Assembly (NCBI GenBank): GCA_014237975.1
Contig: JABACA010000026.1
Span: 1 to 42,569, forward strand
DNA length: 42,569 bases
DNA from: Mariniblastus sp.
GTDB taxonomy: Bacteria > Planctomycetota > Planctomycetia > Pirellulales > Pirellulaceae
Direction: 5' to 3'
The notes under the pieces were generated by a model. It was given only the letters and a program-made list of their open reading frames with translations. It had not been told where the DNA came from and did no database searches. Positions within the stretch are counted from its first letter, which is position 1. Each line of letters starts with the position of its first letter. Positions 8,673 through 18,700 of this stretch are shown one piece after another. Position numbers and translations under genes: made by a program.

Positions 8673-10583
8673 ATGATTCGACCTCGATCCAACAAAATCC
8701 TCAGCTTGGCATTGCTCCTGGTAGCACTGGCCGTGTTGTGCGCCGGCTGTCGTTGTCACGAAAAGAAGCGGGCCATCTGGATCCCGCCGCTGCCGATCGC
8801 CCCGCAAAACCAGGACGGCAACCAGACTCAGATCATCTCTGAATCACTGTCGGATCTTTCATTTGCTGAATCTTCCTATTCCCAAGCGATGCAGTTGGAG
8901 AAAATGGGATCCGCAGAGTGCGTCGATTTTTACTTCTTCACCTTGCAGAATGTCTGGCCCGTCATTCAACAACAGCTGTTGGAAACAGAATACCCTCAAG
9001 GCCGAGCAGGTGACCTGTACCGCTCGGCCAGCAATAAACTGATTACGGCCGGGCAAAAGATGGGGCGATTCGATCCCCGGGTCGGATTGCAGATCCAAAC
9101 GGTTGACGGTTGGCAAACCATTCCCACCTCCTACTTTGGTTTCCCATGGGAACCGCATCAGTTCAATCATGTCGTGCCGGTCGGAGACTATTCCACCAAG
9201 GATCTGATTGAGTATTTTCGCTGTCCGGGCGTTGGGGTTTCCACGGTGGTCGTCCGGTGCCGGGAACCTGATGACCATTTTATGCGCAAACAGCAGTACT
9301 TTGCAGCAAGCATGCTGGTTCGGCCCACTGCTGAATCAAACGGCCAATTTGAAATTCAGTTTATCAATCCGATCAATTACTCGACGGTTGAAATGGCCGG
9401 TCGCTCCGTTCCCCTGAAACGCGATATATCCGCGCCCATTGTGTATCGCCTCAAGGATGAAGGGCGACAATACCTGACCGCCTTCCTGCAGCCAGGATCA
9501 ACCAAGAACACAACCGGCCTGTTCATGATCCAGCCATATCAACCAGGTAAAATCCCGTTGGTTTTTGTGCATGGCTTACTGTCGGATCCCCTGACCTGGG
9601 CCAACGTTGCCAATGAAATTCTGGCCCGACCCGATCTAATCGACAAATACCAGATCTGGGTATTTGAATATGCCACCGGTGAACCCTTCCTGCGGAGCGC
9701 TGCCGTGTTGCGACAGCACCTGCAGCAGGCGATGGCGCAAATCGATCCTTTGGACCAGGACCCCGCGCTGGACAAAACGGTTTTAGTTGGACACAGCATG
9801 GGTGGTTTAGTCGCACAGCTTCAGGTGACCTACAGTGGCGACGCCCTCTGGCAGGCCGTATCCCGCTGCCCAATCGATCAAATACGAATCCAGCCCGATC
9901 TGGCCAACCGGCTGGTTCAATCCTTTTATTTCAACCCGACACCGGAAGTTGCCAAGGTAATCTACATTGCCACGCCGCATGACGGGTCCCCTTGGGCCAA
10001 TCGACCCATCGGAAGATTGGGTTCGCTGCTGGTCGAGGAACCTTCCACTCAGGTCGCCGAGCATCGACAACTGATCGCCGATAATCCAGGTAATTTTTCA
10101 CGTGAATTCAGGAAACGCATTCCGACCAGCATTGACCTGTTACGGCCTAATAGCCATTTATTGAGAGCCATCTCGAAACTGGACACCCGCCCATCTGTAC
10201 AATTCCATTCCATCATCGGCATCTGGCGCCCCATGATTGGAGCATGTATTTCGGACGGCGTCGTCCCCGTCAAAAGTGCCGTTGTCCCCAACGTTGTCAC
10301 TCAAAAATTTGTTCACGCCAAGCACGAGAAAATCAACCAAACTCCCACGTGCATTAAAGAGCTGTTTTGCATCCTGCGCAGCCATTATGACACCATCGAT
10401 TTCATTCAGCCCGAACCGGGTGTCGCGCCGGGTGAGGTACTGCCCGAGACAAGCGAAACATCAATCGAGCCAGGTTTCTCGGTCCAGCCGGTTGTCGAGG
10501 CTCCGGCGGCTTTATTTCGTGAACCGGTGACCGAGTCGATGGTGCTGCCATTAAAGACAACCCCAAAGTCAGACATTCCCTGA
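8673..10583 (+). CDS. Exported alpha/beta hydrolase (lipase/esterase-like)
   Basis: Protein of 636 residues. The N-terminus (MIRPRSNKILSLALLLVALA, then VLCAGC) is a signal peptide, with a possible lipoprotein Cys at 26. The hydrolase core begins near residue 290: VFVHGLLSDPLTW carries the oxyanion region, GHSMGG holds nucleophile Ser375, IYIATPHDGSPWAN follows, and an Asp (SDGVVPV) and His (HAKHEKI) near residues 530-550 complete a triad. This resembles PGAP1-like or lipase-type hydrolases acting at the envelope. The first 280 residues have no recognised domain. The last 60 are Pro/Glu/Thr-rich and probably disordered. The substrate is unknown. Confidence 0.85.
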   Translation: MIRPRSNKILSLALLLVALAVLCAGCRCHEKKRAIWIPPLPIAPQNQDGNQTQIISESLSDLSFAESSYSQAMQLEKMGSAECVDFYFFTLQNVWPVIQQQLLETEYPQGRAGDLYRSASNKLITAGQKMGRFDPRVGLQIQTVDGWQTIPTSYFGFPWEPHQFNHVVPVGDYSTKDLIEYFRCPGVGVSTVVVRCREPDDHFMRKQQYFAASMLVRPTAESNGQFEIQFINPINYSTVEMAGRSVPLKRDISAPIVYRLKDEGRQYLTAFLQPGSTKNTTGLFMIQPYQPGKIPLVFVHGLLSDPLTWANVANEILARPDLIDKYQIWVFEYATGEPFLRSAAVLRQHLQQAMAQIDPLDQDPALDKTVLVGHSMGGLVAQLQVTYSGDALWQAVSRCPIDQIRIQPDLANRLVQSFYFNPTPEVAKVIYIATPHDGSPWANRPIGRLGSLLVEEPSTQVAEHRQLIADNPGNFSREFRKRIPTSIDLLRPNSHLLRAISKLDTRPSVQFHSIIGIWRPMIGACISDGVVPVKSAVVPNVVTQKFVHAKHEKINQTPTCIKELFCILRSHYDTIDFIQPEPGVAPGEVLPETSETSIEPGFSVQPVVEAPAALFREPVTESMVLPLKTTPKSDIP

Positions 10584-10667
10584 CGCCGTACCGGTAGCTC
10601 AATCCCGAACCACTGAGGGATGCCCCGGTAACCTCGTTACTGCCAAACCGATCTGGTTGTTACAGCG

Positions 10668-11054
10668 TCAATACCCATACACGGGGTAAACCGCCGCAGG
10701 CAACATGGGAACCGGATAATAACCCATCCGGCGCACGGGATAGACAGGAGCCATATAGGCCGTCACGACCGGTGCCGTCGGTACGTAGTAAGCCGACATG
10801 GTTGGAACCGGCACCGGCGACATCGGCACCACGGGAACTTGGGGCGCGTAATAAGCTGGGTAACCGACCTGCACTGGAACCACTGGTCGATACGTGGTGC
10901 AACGCGGAAACAGACGAGGTCTGGCAGTCACAACCGTGACCCGCGCCGGGTAGTAGGCCGTCACCAGTTGGGCCTCAGTTGTTTCTAATTGGCTCAGCGA
11001 AACTGTGCCCATCACGGTCATCAAAATTGCAAATAGTCTAATCGGTTTCTTCAT
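10668..11054 (-). CDS. Small secreted Pro/Tyr/Val-rich protein
   Basis: Protein of 128 residues with a signal peptide (MKKPIRLFAILMTVMGTVSL) and GGAG about eight bases before the ATG. The mature part is low-complexity: repeated short units such as TAYYPARV, PAYYAPQVPVV, PMSPVPVPTM, SAYYVPTAPVVTAYMAP, ending PVYPVYGY. No catalytic motif is visible. Such Y/P/V-rich proteins are common in planctomycete genomes and may be surface or matrix proteins, but that is inference. It converges on the alpha/beta hydrolase gene, with 84 bp between stops. Confidence 0.75.
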   Translation of the reverse strand: MKKPIRLFAILMTVMGTVSLSQLETTEAQLVTAYYPARVTVVTARPRLFPRCTTYRPVVPVQVGYPAYYAPQVPVVPMSPVPVPTMSAYYVPTAPVVTAYMAPVYPVRRMGYYPVPMLPAAVYPVYGY

Positions 11055-11348
11055 CTTCTGGACTCCATCGACGTCGTTGGTCAGCTATGGGTTTGGGCTG
11101 TGAATTCGGCCATTAAATCTGGCTGCATTTATATCAGGCCATCAGTATAGTTGCCACCTGCTCATGGTCGCAAAGTAAAAATCGGGTTATCATGCGAATG
11201 TTGCCAAACAGCACGACCGCAAGTCCCATATCGGCGAACCTGACATTGGTTTGGATATGGCCGGCAAGTCTTGGACAAGAAAATAGAGGGGCAACGATCT
11301 TTCCGACGGCAAAACCGGACAATCGATAGTCTTTGGTTCGCTACCAAT

Positions 11349-12329
11349 ATGTTTGTTTTTAAAGTACTTTTTTTTCTCGCAGCTGCGGTTTACCTGATTG
11401 GCGTTTGGGCCTGGACCGCCGGCGCCCTGTATTACGATGCGGGACAGCGATCTGCCTGGGGTTGGCTCTGGGTGCTGCTATGGACGACGTTGTGTCTGGC
11501 CCTGTTGGTATGTATCCACCCATTTTGGATTCCGCTGGTGTTGATCACCTTCATGGTCGCCGGCGTAGTCGGCTGGTGGCTGACCCTCAAGCCATCCCAC
11601 GATCGCAGCTGGGATCCAAATTTCTCTCAGCTGCCCCACATGACGATCGAGAACGACACCTTAACCGTTCACCAAATGCGTAATACCGAGTATCGCAGCC
11701 TGGACGATTACGACTGTCATTACGAAGATCGCCAGTACGATCTATCGAAACTATGCGGGATTGACTTCCTGATGTTGTTCTGGGGATCGGAAATCATGTC
11801 ACACCCGATGGCTGTTTTCGATTTCGGGAATGATCACCCTCTCTGTATCTCGATTGAAGTTCGCTATCGACTCAATGAATCGTACAGCGTCTTGAAAAAT
11901 ATCTATCGTCAAAATGAACTTATGTATGTCGTCTGTGATGAGCGTGACGCCATTCTGAGACGGACCATGTACAGTAAAAACAGCAACGTCTATTTGTATC
12001 GTCTGCAACTACAACAAGAGGAGTTGCGAATCATCCTGGATGATTACATTCGGCAGATCAACAAAATTTACGAGCATCCACGTTGGTACAATGTGATCAC
12101 GGCCAATTGCACTACCAGCATCTATCGTCAACTCACTCACCAACCCACTTGGAACTGGCGGATGTTGGTCAACGGACAGCTGGACCGAATGATGTACGAA
12201 CGGGGAACCTTTTTCCAGGGTTTACCGTTTGATGAGCTGAAGTCCCGTTGCTGGATCAACCGTCGTGCCAATGAAGCGCAACGGGATTCTTTCAGTCGTG
12301 AAATCCGACAGGGACTTCCCGGTTTTTGA
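11349..12329 (+). CDS. DUF4105 (Lnb-like periplasmic domain) membrane protein
   Basis: Protein of 326 residues from the first ATG (11349); a TTG start 78 bases upstream is possible but adds a charged, unconserved leader. Three hydrophobic segments occupy about residues 1-90 (MFVFKVLFFLAAAVYLIGVW, WGWLWVLLWTTLCLALLVCI, PLVLITFMVAGVVGWW). The soluble part matches the DUF4105/Lnb N-terminal domain: DFGNDHPLCISIEVR, then SVLKNIYRQNELMYVVCDERD, YLYRLQL, and NVITANCTTSIYRQL with the conserved NC-T-T-N-like site. That domain is thought to be a cysteine-peptidase-like fold facing the periplasm. Substrate and role are unknown. The gene converges on the AI-2E-type transporter. Confidence 0.82.
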   Translation: MFVFKVLFFLAAAVYLIGVWAWTAGALYYDAGQRSAWGWLWVLLWTTLCLALLVCIHPFWIPLVLITFMVAGVVGWWLTLKPSHDRSWDPNFSQLPHMTIENDTLTVHQMRNTEYRSLDDYDCHYEDRQYDLSKLCGIDFLMLFWGSEIMSHPMAVFDFGNDHPLCISIEVRYRLNESYSVLKNIYRQNELMYVVCDERDAILRRTMYSKNSNVYLYRLQLQQEELRIILDDYIRQINKIYEHPRWYNVITANCTTSIYRQLTHQPTWNWRMLVNGQLDRMMYERGTFFQGLPFDELKSRCWINRRANEAQRDSFSREIRQGLPGF

Positions 12330-12356
12330 CACTCAATCACTATCAGATGCAACCGG

Positions 12357-12376
12357 CAAACCCGCTACGGGGTTGG
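12357..12376. terminator. Possible bidirectional hairpin between convergent genes
   Basis: CAAACCCG and CGGGGTTGG around a CTA loop form an imperfect stem with two single-base bulges. It lies between the stops of the DUF4105 gene (12329) and the permease gene (12412). There is no T-run, so function is uncertain. Confidence 0.35.
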
Positions 12377-12411
12377 CAAATACCACAACGGACGTTGCGG
12401 AACACTCTGGC

Positions 12412-13539
12412 TCATCCCGTTTCAGGCTCCAGGTGATTCAATGCTTCCGGAACTTGCCAGCGCCCAGCCATCAATTCGGCAATCGGTCGACTCGGCGGAT
12501 TTTGGTAGAGGATAATCTTGATAATGGATACGATCGGTGTGGCCAGAAACATGCCAATGATCCCCCATACCAAACCAAAAAACATCAGTGCCAGCAACAG
12601 GAACACGGGGCTCACATCAAACGATTTCCCCATCCAGCGGGTCTCGATAACATTCCCGCTGACAAACTGGATTGTAGCAATCAAGACAAAACAGATGATG
12701 GCCGACGTGGGAGACATTTCGGAATTCAATACCAGAAATGGAACCGGTGCAACGGTGCTAATCAGAGGACCAATGTTCGGTATGAAGTTCAAAAGAAAGC
12801 AAAGCAACCCGAAAACAACCGCCAGGGGAACACCAAACAGCCAAAGGACAAAGCCAAATGTAAATCCAGTCACGGCAGAAATAATCGTCTTCATGAAGAG
12901 GTAACGACGGATCTGAGATTCGAGCTCCAGCAGGAACTGATTCGGACCACCGTCGCCAGAACGGCTTTCACCCCCGCTGAGAAGAAAGAAAACAAAAATC
13001 AGAATCAATACACTATAGGACAGCAGACTCGATAAGGACCCGGCGAACTGCAACATTTGACCTTGCACAAATGACGATATCGAGGCCAGCATCTCGTGCA
13101 TGCTCTTGCTAACCTCCAATGCCTTCTGGTCTTTGGGGCTGATCGATTCACCGTCAACGCCCGGCTTGGCAGACAGGTCCGACGATGGCTCGATCGACTT
13201 TTCCACCGATTTCGGGATGTGCATGGCAACCCATTCGACAATCCGTTTCATGCGGTCTTCGTAACGCCCTTTATTGGCTGCCAGGTCGTTGGCCGAAACG
13301 ATAATCATCAAAGAGAAACTGATCAGCAACGCAACCCCAACGCTGAACGTAACAACAAACGCAAAGAAGCGGTGCAACCGCAGTCGTTTTTCTACGAACT
13401 CCAATATCGGGCGACAGCCGATCACAACGAACAGGGCAATCACGAACGGCAACAGGACCGATTCAAGATAATCCAGGCTAGCGCCAACAGCGATCGTCGT
13501 CAGGACGACAAGGCAAACGGTCTGCGTGTTCTTTACCAT
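12412..13539 (-). CDS. AI-2E family (PerM/UPF0118) transporter
   Basis: Protein of 375 residues from ATG 13539, with GGGAT a few bases upstream. The layout is that of the PerM/AI-2E family: an N-terminal pair of helices (QTVCLVVLTTIAVGASLDYL, VLLPFVIALFVVIGCRPILE), a third helix (FFAFVVTFSVGVALLISFSL), a hydrophilic loop at about 85-170, then a C-terminal bundle of about five helices with the family's PNIGPLIS segment and GLVWGIIGMFLATPIVSIIK near the end. Family members include an AI-2 exporter and Na+/H+ antiporters, so the substrate is open. The K+ channel gene lies 65 bp upstream on the same strand and may be co-transcribed. Confidence 0.88.
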   Translation of the reverse strand: MVKNTQTVCLVVLTTIAVGASLDYLESVLLPFVIALFVVIGCRPILEFVEKRLRLHRFFAFVVTFSVGVALLISFSLMIIVSANDLAANKGRYEDRMKRIVEWVAMHIPKSVEKSIEPSSDLSAKPGVDGESISPKDQKALEVSKSMHEMLASISSFVQGQMLQFAGSLSSLLSYSVLILIFVFFLLSGGESRSGDGGPNQFLLELESQIRRYLFMKTIISAVTGFTFGFVLWLFGVPLAVVFGLLCFLLNFIPNIGPLISTVAPVPFLVLNSEMSPTSAIICFVLIATIQFVSGNVIETRWMGKSFDVSPVFLLLALMFFGLVWGIIGMFLATPIVSIIKIILYQNPPSRPIAELMAGRWQVPEALNHLEPETG

Positions 13540-13604
13540 TAACAAATCCCAGGAAAACGTCGTGGTTTTGTTTCAACCAAGGTGGCGTTTTCTGCACCGG
13601 CCCT

Positions 13605-14090
13605 TTATTGATTTTGCAGTTGGTGCAAATACTGTTTGAATTCACCCTTCGTCTCAGGTGCCACATTGGCAAACCAGAGTTTCTGCACCAGGAAAAACAG
13701 TAACGCGGTGCTCCAGCCAAACAGTAAAGTTCCATTCATGGCCTGGATGCCACACAAGAGTCGCCAACCGTCTGTCAACACAATATCGCCATAACCCAGC
13801 GTCGTATACGTCACTGAAGAAAAGTAAAGCGAACTTTCAAAGTCGGTCAACTGGCTCGCGTTCTCAAAAAACCAGTATGCAAACGCATAGAGTGCGATGT
13901 CCAAATAATGCTTGGACGCCAAGACGATTGCCGTGACGCCTAGAACCAAGGGGCGAACGGTCACGATCGAATGCCGCTTGGGTCGGACCTGGGCATACCA
14001 CCTGAGCCCGACCAAGAGGAAGGAAGTAGTAAATGCATGCAACGCGACCGTAACCGCGATGCCTACGATTCCGATGAATACTGGGAGCAT
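13605..14090 (-). CDS. Two-helix potassium channel (Ion_trans_2)
   Basis: Protein of 161 residues from ATG 14090; a TTG further upstream would add 33 unremarkable residues. Hydrophobic segments lie at about 1-29, 43-75 and 115-140. The selectivity filter is clear: SSVTYTTLGYGDI, with T97-L-G-Y-G-D102 preceded by the pore helix. It has no RCK/TrkA-N domain, so no obvious regulatory part; gating is unknown. The order TM-TM-pore-TM fits a minimal K+ channel with an extra N-terminal helix. Confidence 0.85.
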   Translation of the reverse strand: MLPVFIGIVGIAVTVALHAFTTSFLLVGLRWYAQVRPKRHSIVTVRPLVLGVTAIVLASKHYLDIALYAFAYWFFENASQLTDFESSLYFSSVTYTTLGYGDIVLTDGWRLLCGIQAMNGTLLFGWSTALLFFLVQKLWFANVAPETKGEFKQYLHQLQNQ

Positions 14091-14331
14091 ACTTTTCAAT
14101 CGATTAGTTGACGTTTGTCTCCTCAACAAGCAGACAAATATAATCCTCCAGCTAAAACTGACCAACGCGACTTTCTTGCTCAGGCTCAACTAGTAGCAAC
14201 CATTGATAGCCAACTTTTTTCGACCCAAAACGACCTCAAAAACGTTTTGCTGGTCAGGAATAAGCCACTTTGGTCATTCTCGACAGTATTTCTGTTGGTT
14301 AACCCCGATTTCCAACCGCCAGGACTGAAAT

Positions 14332-15411
14332 TTAATCGGCGACGTTTTTCCCGCTCGCCGCCAGTAGTTTCTGAAACCAGGATTGCTTCTGCTCGATCTT
14401 GTCCGGGCTTTGACGCATGCCCACAATCCCCATATCACCACACCAGAGATCTTCGGGTCCCTGTATGATGGCGCCTTCCACAAAAATATTGAAACGCTCG
14501 CGAACAACCTCAAGTGGCTCGGTCAGCAAATCGGTGAAATCAAAATCAAACCTGTCAAAGTTCACATTGCATTCGGAACCACGTTCAAACGCACGGATGA
14601 CAAAATCGGGATTGAACTGGTTTCTCCAGACGTCGAGTCCCTTGTCGAATTGCAAACCCACCTGGAATTGTGCGATGTAACCGATCAACGCCTTACTTAG
14701 ATCGCCGTCCATCATTCCATCCGCAAAGGCAATCACACAGATCTCTCCCAAGGGCGTGGTTGGATAACCGGCAATCACATGGTGCATGTCGTGAATTTTC
14801 AGCATATTGGAAAACACGGCGCCAGGCGTGCCGGGCAGGGGGAAATGGTTGTCCCGGTAATAGTCAATCAATACCTTGCCAAAGATCCCGTCGTCCATCT
14901 CCCGGTAGCTCTCGTATTGCGCGAGCAGTTTCTTGTCGCCATCGAGATGAAAAAAACTCTCCGTCATGATGACCGGGGCTTTCCACAAAGGCATCCCACC
15001 TTCACGACTGAGTGGACGAAGCTGGCAAATGGCCAACTCGGCGATCGAATTATGGCATAGCTTGTGTAGTTCCCTGGCAAACTTCTTGTTGAACCCCAAC
15101 TCGCTACCGAGGTGCTCAAAAGTATCGATTCTGGCTTGTTTGTTTTCTTCTTCCAAAAACGGCAGGATCCCGGCCATGTTCATGATGCCTTGCCGAATTT
15201 CGGGATCGGCAATCTTGTCAGCCAGCCCGGAAAAAGAGCCGTTCAGAGCATCCATATCGATCTCACTCTGAAACAGATATTGGCCGATCGCCTGGAGAGT
15301 CGCCCTGTGGACCTCGTGCAGCGGAAAGGCACCTTCGCCAGTAGCAACCGCCTTGAGAGCGCCCAAAATGTCATGGGCCTGCTGTCCTCGAATACAAAGG
15401 ATTTTTTTCAT
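14332..15411 (-). CDS. Coq4-family protein with N-terminal helical domain
   Basis: Protein of 359 residues from ATG 15411. The C-terminal half carries H207-D-M-H-H211, followed after exactly 11 residues by E223. This is the HDxxHx11E metal-ligand motif of Coq4, within the Coq4-like context KIHDMHHVIAGYPTTPLGE. Coq4 binds a metal and acts in ubiquinone biosynthesis in eukaryotes and proteobacteria. Residues 1-130 form a helical region (DILGALKAVATGEGAFPLHE, RIDTFEHLGSELGF) resembling a TerB-like domain; that part is tentative. Planctomycetes are generally held to use menaquinone, so a ubiquinone role is doubtful and the substrate is open. It is the last gene before a divergent promoter region. 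Confidence 0.75.
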   Translation of the reverse strand: MKKILCIRGQQAHDILGALKAVATGEGAFPLHEVHRATLQAIGQYLFQSEIDMDALNGSFSGLADKIADPEIRQGIMNMAGILPFLEEENKQARIDTFEHLGSELGFNKKFARELHKLCHNSIAELAICQLRPLSREGGMPLWKAPVIMTESFFHLDGDKKLLAQYESYREMDDGIFGKVLIDYYRDNHFPLPGTPGAVFSNMLKIHDMHHVIAGYPTTPLGEICVIAFADGMMDGDLSKALIGYIAQFQVGLQFDKGLDVWRNQFNPDFVIRAFERGSECNVNFDRFDFDFTDLLTEPLEVVRERFNIFVEGAIIQGPEDLWCGDMGIVGMRQSPDKIEQKQSWFQKLLAASGKNVAD

Positions 15412-15776
15412 CTTCTCGTCTTTCAAAAAAAACCGGGGTTGGATGGGCAATATTACCAGCTGGAAAAATTACCGCATCAACCAAGACAAATAAAGAGCGT
15501 GCAAGGGTAGCCAGCGGGCCACGAAAAACAGAACTAACCCATTTCAACACCCAACACCCAGGTTTGACTGATTCCTGCCGCCGTTTCGACGGCTGAACAC
15601 CGTGCCAATCGGCTACCATCGAAACGTCTCGGCTCACCTCGCCGCCAAGATGTTGACATTCCCTGTTAGGGATCAGTGGCTATAATTCAGCCAGTGGCTA
15701 TCGTAGTAGATCAGATCACCAGCTATCGGCCGTTCATTCCAGACAATTACAAATACCGGCGATTCCGAAACATAAA
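15412..15776. other. Divergent intergenic region, Coq4-like and CRTAC1 genes
   Basis: No gene is supported. The right half holds the promoter-like elements at 15653-15701 described separately. The left part should hold the promoter of the Coq4-like gene, but I cannot place it. Confidence 0.5.
15653..15701 (+). promoter_or_regulatory. Promoter and operator-like repeats upstream of the CRTAC1 gene
   Basis: A perfect TATAAT (15681-15686) lies about 90 bases before the ATG. TTGACA (15653-15658) is present, but 22 bases away, longer than the usual 17. Between them is a perfect inverted repeat TCCCT-gtt-AGGGA (15660-15672). The 10-base sequence CAGTGGCTAT occurs twice (15674-15683 and 15692-15701), the first copy overlapping the -10 box. 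The stretched spacer plus repeats suggest a regulated promoter, either activated by a factor that re-shapes the spacer or repressed at the repeats. This is inference. Confidence 0.5.
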
Positions 15777-18700
15777 ATGAAAACTCTCTTCCCCTATTCA
15801 CCGGTCGTTGCCGTCGGTCTTTTGGCCGCACTGTTCCTGCTGGAAGTTGGCTGCCAACGTCAACAACAATCCGAGAAAACCGCCGGATCGAATGAAAAAG
15901 AGGCAATCGTCGAGCAAATTGTTGATAGCGAGGAACTGATCCTTGCTCTAAATACCAAACTGTCGGCTCTCAAGAAAAGCGCGCTGAATCTGGAAATACC
16001 GGACCCCTTGGGACGGGAGCTGTTTGCAACGCAGGTTGAATTTTCACCCTGGGATTTTGCGTCATCAACATCGAGTGAAGTGCGAAATACCTCGAACGAC
16101 CAGTTGACCTTATGGTCGGCCGAATTGGAAAAAATAAGTTACTTTGACCATGCCAAGTTTTACATGATCCGCGGTCATTTTGATGAAACCGACCCAAACC
16201 GTTTCCAATCCGATGTAGGGTTTTACGGCCTGGCCAAATTAAAGGATGGAAAATGGCTGGCCGCCAAGGCCAATTGCAAGGTGGGATGGATCCACAGTGG
16301 CAAGGACGACGACTCCTGGAAAATTGCATCATGGACAACCACCGACTTCTCGGCAAACCGGTCCGATCATTTGATGTTCCGTGACACCCTGGAAGGGCTG
16401 ATTGGCGATCCATCCTTGAGTCAATTATTGCGAACATCCCAACATATGGGATTCGCCGAACAGATTTTTCAGTCGGGCAATTTGCAGTTAACCGGTTTCG
16501 AGTCACTGGCGGAGAAATTCAAGGAACCTAATCTGGAGCAGTACTTCAGGGTTCAACAGGCGGGGCAACACCCGGGAGTTGCGATCGTCGACTTCGACAA
16601 CGATGGATGGGATGATCTGTATCTTTGTGACGAGTGGCGCCCCAATCGGTTGTTAAAGAACGTCAATGGAAAAAAACTGGTCGACGTTGCCGCTGATGTT
16701 GGCTTGGACCTCGGCCCTACCACCAGCGCGATCTTTGCTGACTTTGACAACGACGGTGACCAGGATGCGATCGTCGGCTGCTTCTTTCAATCCTGCAAGT
16801 TGATGTTCAACGAAGAGGGGAAATATGTTGACCGCACCAGCCAGTACGTTTCCGTTGACTTGCCTAAACTGACAACGTCCATCTCGGCTGCGGATTACAA
16901 CAATGACGGTTTGCTGGACATCTACATTTCGACCTACGGGTTTCCAGCCGGTCGTAAATCGAGTCGTAGTCGTTACTGGACCATGGACCTGCTGAACCGC
17001 TCCGAAGCGACCGAGATGCAACTCAACCAGGAAGGGACTCACCGTATTCTGAATGCCCTCGGTCCACCAAACTTGTTGCTTATGAACACCGGAAATGGCG
17101 GCTTTCGCAGGGCCCCGGAAAACGACGATGTGCAACTTCATCACAACACATTCCAGTCAACCTGGTGTGACTACGACCTGGACGGTGACCCCGATCTGTA
17201 TGTCTGCAATGATTTTGCGCCAGACTTTCTGTTGAGAAACGACGGACCGGACGGATTCACCGATGTGACGCTCGAGACAGGTGGCGAAGACATGCTCGGG
17301 TTCGGAATGGGCGCTTGCTGGGGCGATTACGACCGGGATGGCGATTTCGACCTGTATGTCTCCAACATGTACAGTAAAGCGGGAAAAAGAATCACCAAAC
17401 AGATCGACGGATTGGACGAGCGGTTTTTCAGGATGGCGACCGGAAACCGTTTGTTTGCCAACGATCATGGGAAATTCAGGTTGGTCGTCGAACCGTCGGG
17501 AGAAGTCTCCGCGGCAGGCAAAGCGGGCTGGTCCTGGGGAGGACAGTTCGGCGATTTCAACAACGATGGTCGGCAGGACCTTTATGTCTGTTCCGGTTTT
17601 TTCACGGCGCCTGAAAAATATGCCTCGACCGTTGATTTGTGATCCGACTTTTGGCGCATGGTCGTGCGCACGGATGATCAATTGGGAGATGAGTTTTCGG
17701 AATCATCAAAGTGGAATGCCGATAAGAGTGTGCTGTACAACTTCATCGAAGAAGTCGAGGTCAATGGTGAAACCCAACGAGTTGTCAGCTCTCAAAGTGG
17801 ACATGAACGAAATCACCTGTTCATGAATCAAAAAGATCACGAACTGAAAGATGTCTCCCTGATTTCGGGCCTCGATTCGATTGCCGACGGCAGGGCCAAT
17901 GCGATTTGGGATTTTGATCGTGATGGCTTCCAGGACATCGTCTTGGTGAACGCCAACAACCCGCTGTTGCAACTATTTCACAACCAGCTGAAGTCTGCCA
18001 ACCCGACCAACTCGAATTTCATCGCCGTCCAACTGACGGGCGGGAATCAATCCGGGCAATCAACCACCGAATGGAGTAACCGGGACGGAATTGGCGCGGT
18101 GGTTAGCGTCGATGCCGGCGGCGTAACCTTGATTCGGGAAGCCCGGGCAGGCGAGGGTTTTGCAGCGCAAAACAGCAAGATTCTGCTTATCGGGATCGGC
18201 GATCAAACCGAGGCGAATGTGAGTGTCCAGTGGCCATCCGGCAAGAACCTGAATTACGGCATGGTCCCGGCCGGGAAACTGGCACACTGTTTCGAAGACA
18301 AATCGACCACGTTCAATCTGTCGGGTGTTGAATTAAAACCGTATGCGGCAAAAGATCCCTTCGTCGACGTCGCCAGACGGGCAGATCGGGGTCATTTCCA
18401 ACTGGCCGAGGATTCAGTGATTCCTCAACCGACACGGCTGATCCTGTATGTCACCATGGCAAGCTGGTGCCCCAATTGCAAACGCAACCAGCCGCTGGTG
18501 GCCCTCCTGCAAAAACAATTTGGAGACCAGATTCAGTTGATCGGGGTTCCCGTCGACCCGCAGGATACGGTCGCCAAGATGGAAGAATACCGGACCAAAT
18601 ACAAACCGGCTTACGAGTTAATCGATCCTATTCCTCCTGCCAAACTGAGTGACCTGGAAAACCTGATTACCACGATCTCCGACCAGGGAGCTCTGCCCAG

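Noticed and set aside
12265-13035. Plus-strand open frame of 256 codons over the AI-2E-type gene
   Set aside because: Its translation is Gln/Asn/Lys/Arg-rich without structure, a shadow of hydrophobic minus-strand codons.
17640-17642. TGA read as tryptophan (alternative genetic code)
   Set aside because: Many other genes here end with TGA and use TGG for Trp throughout.
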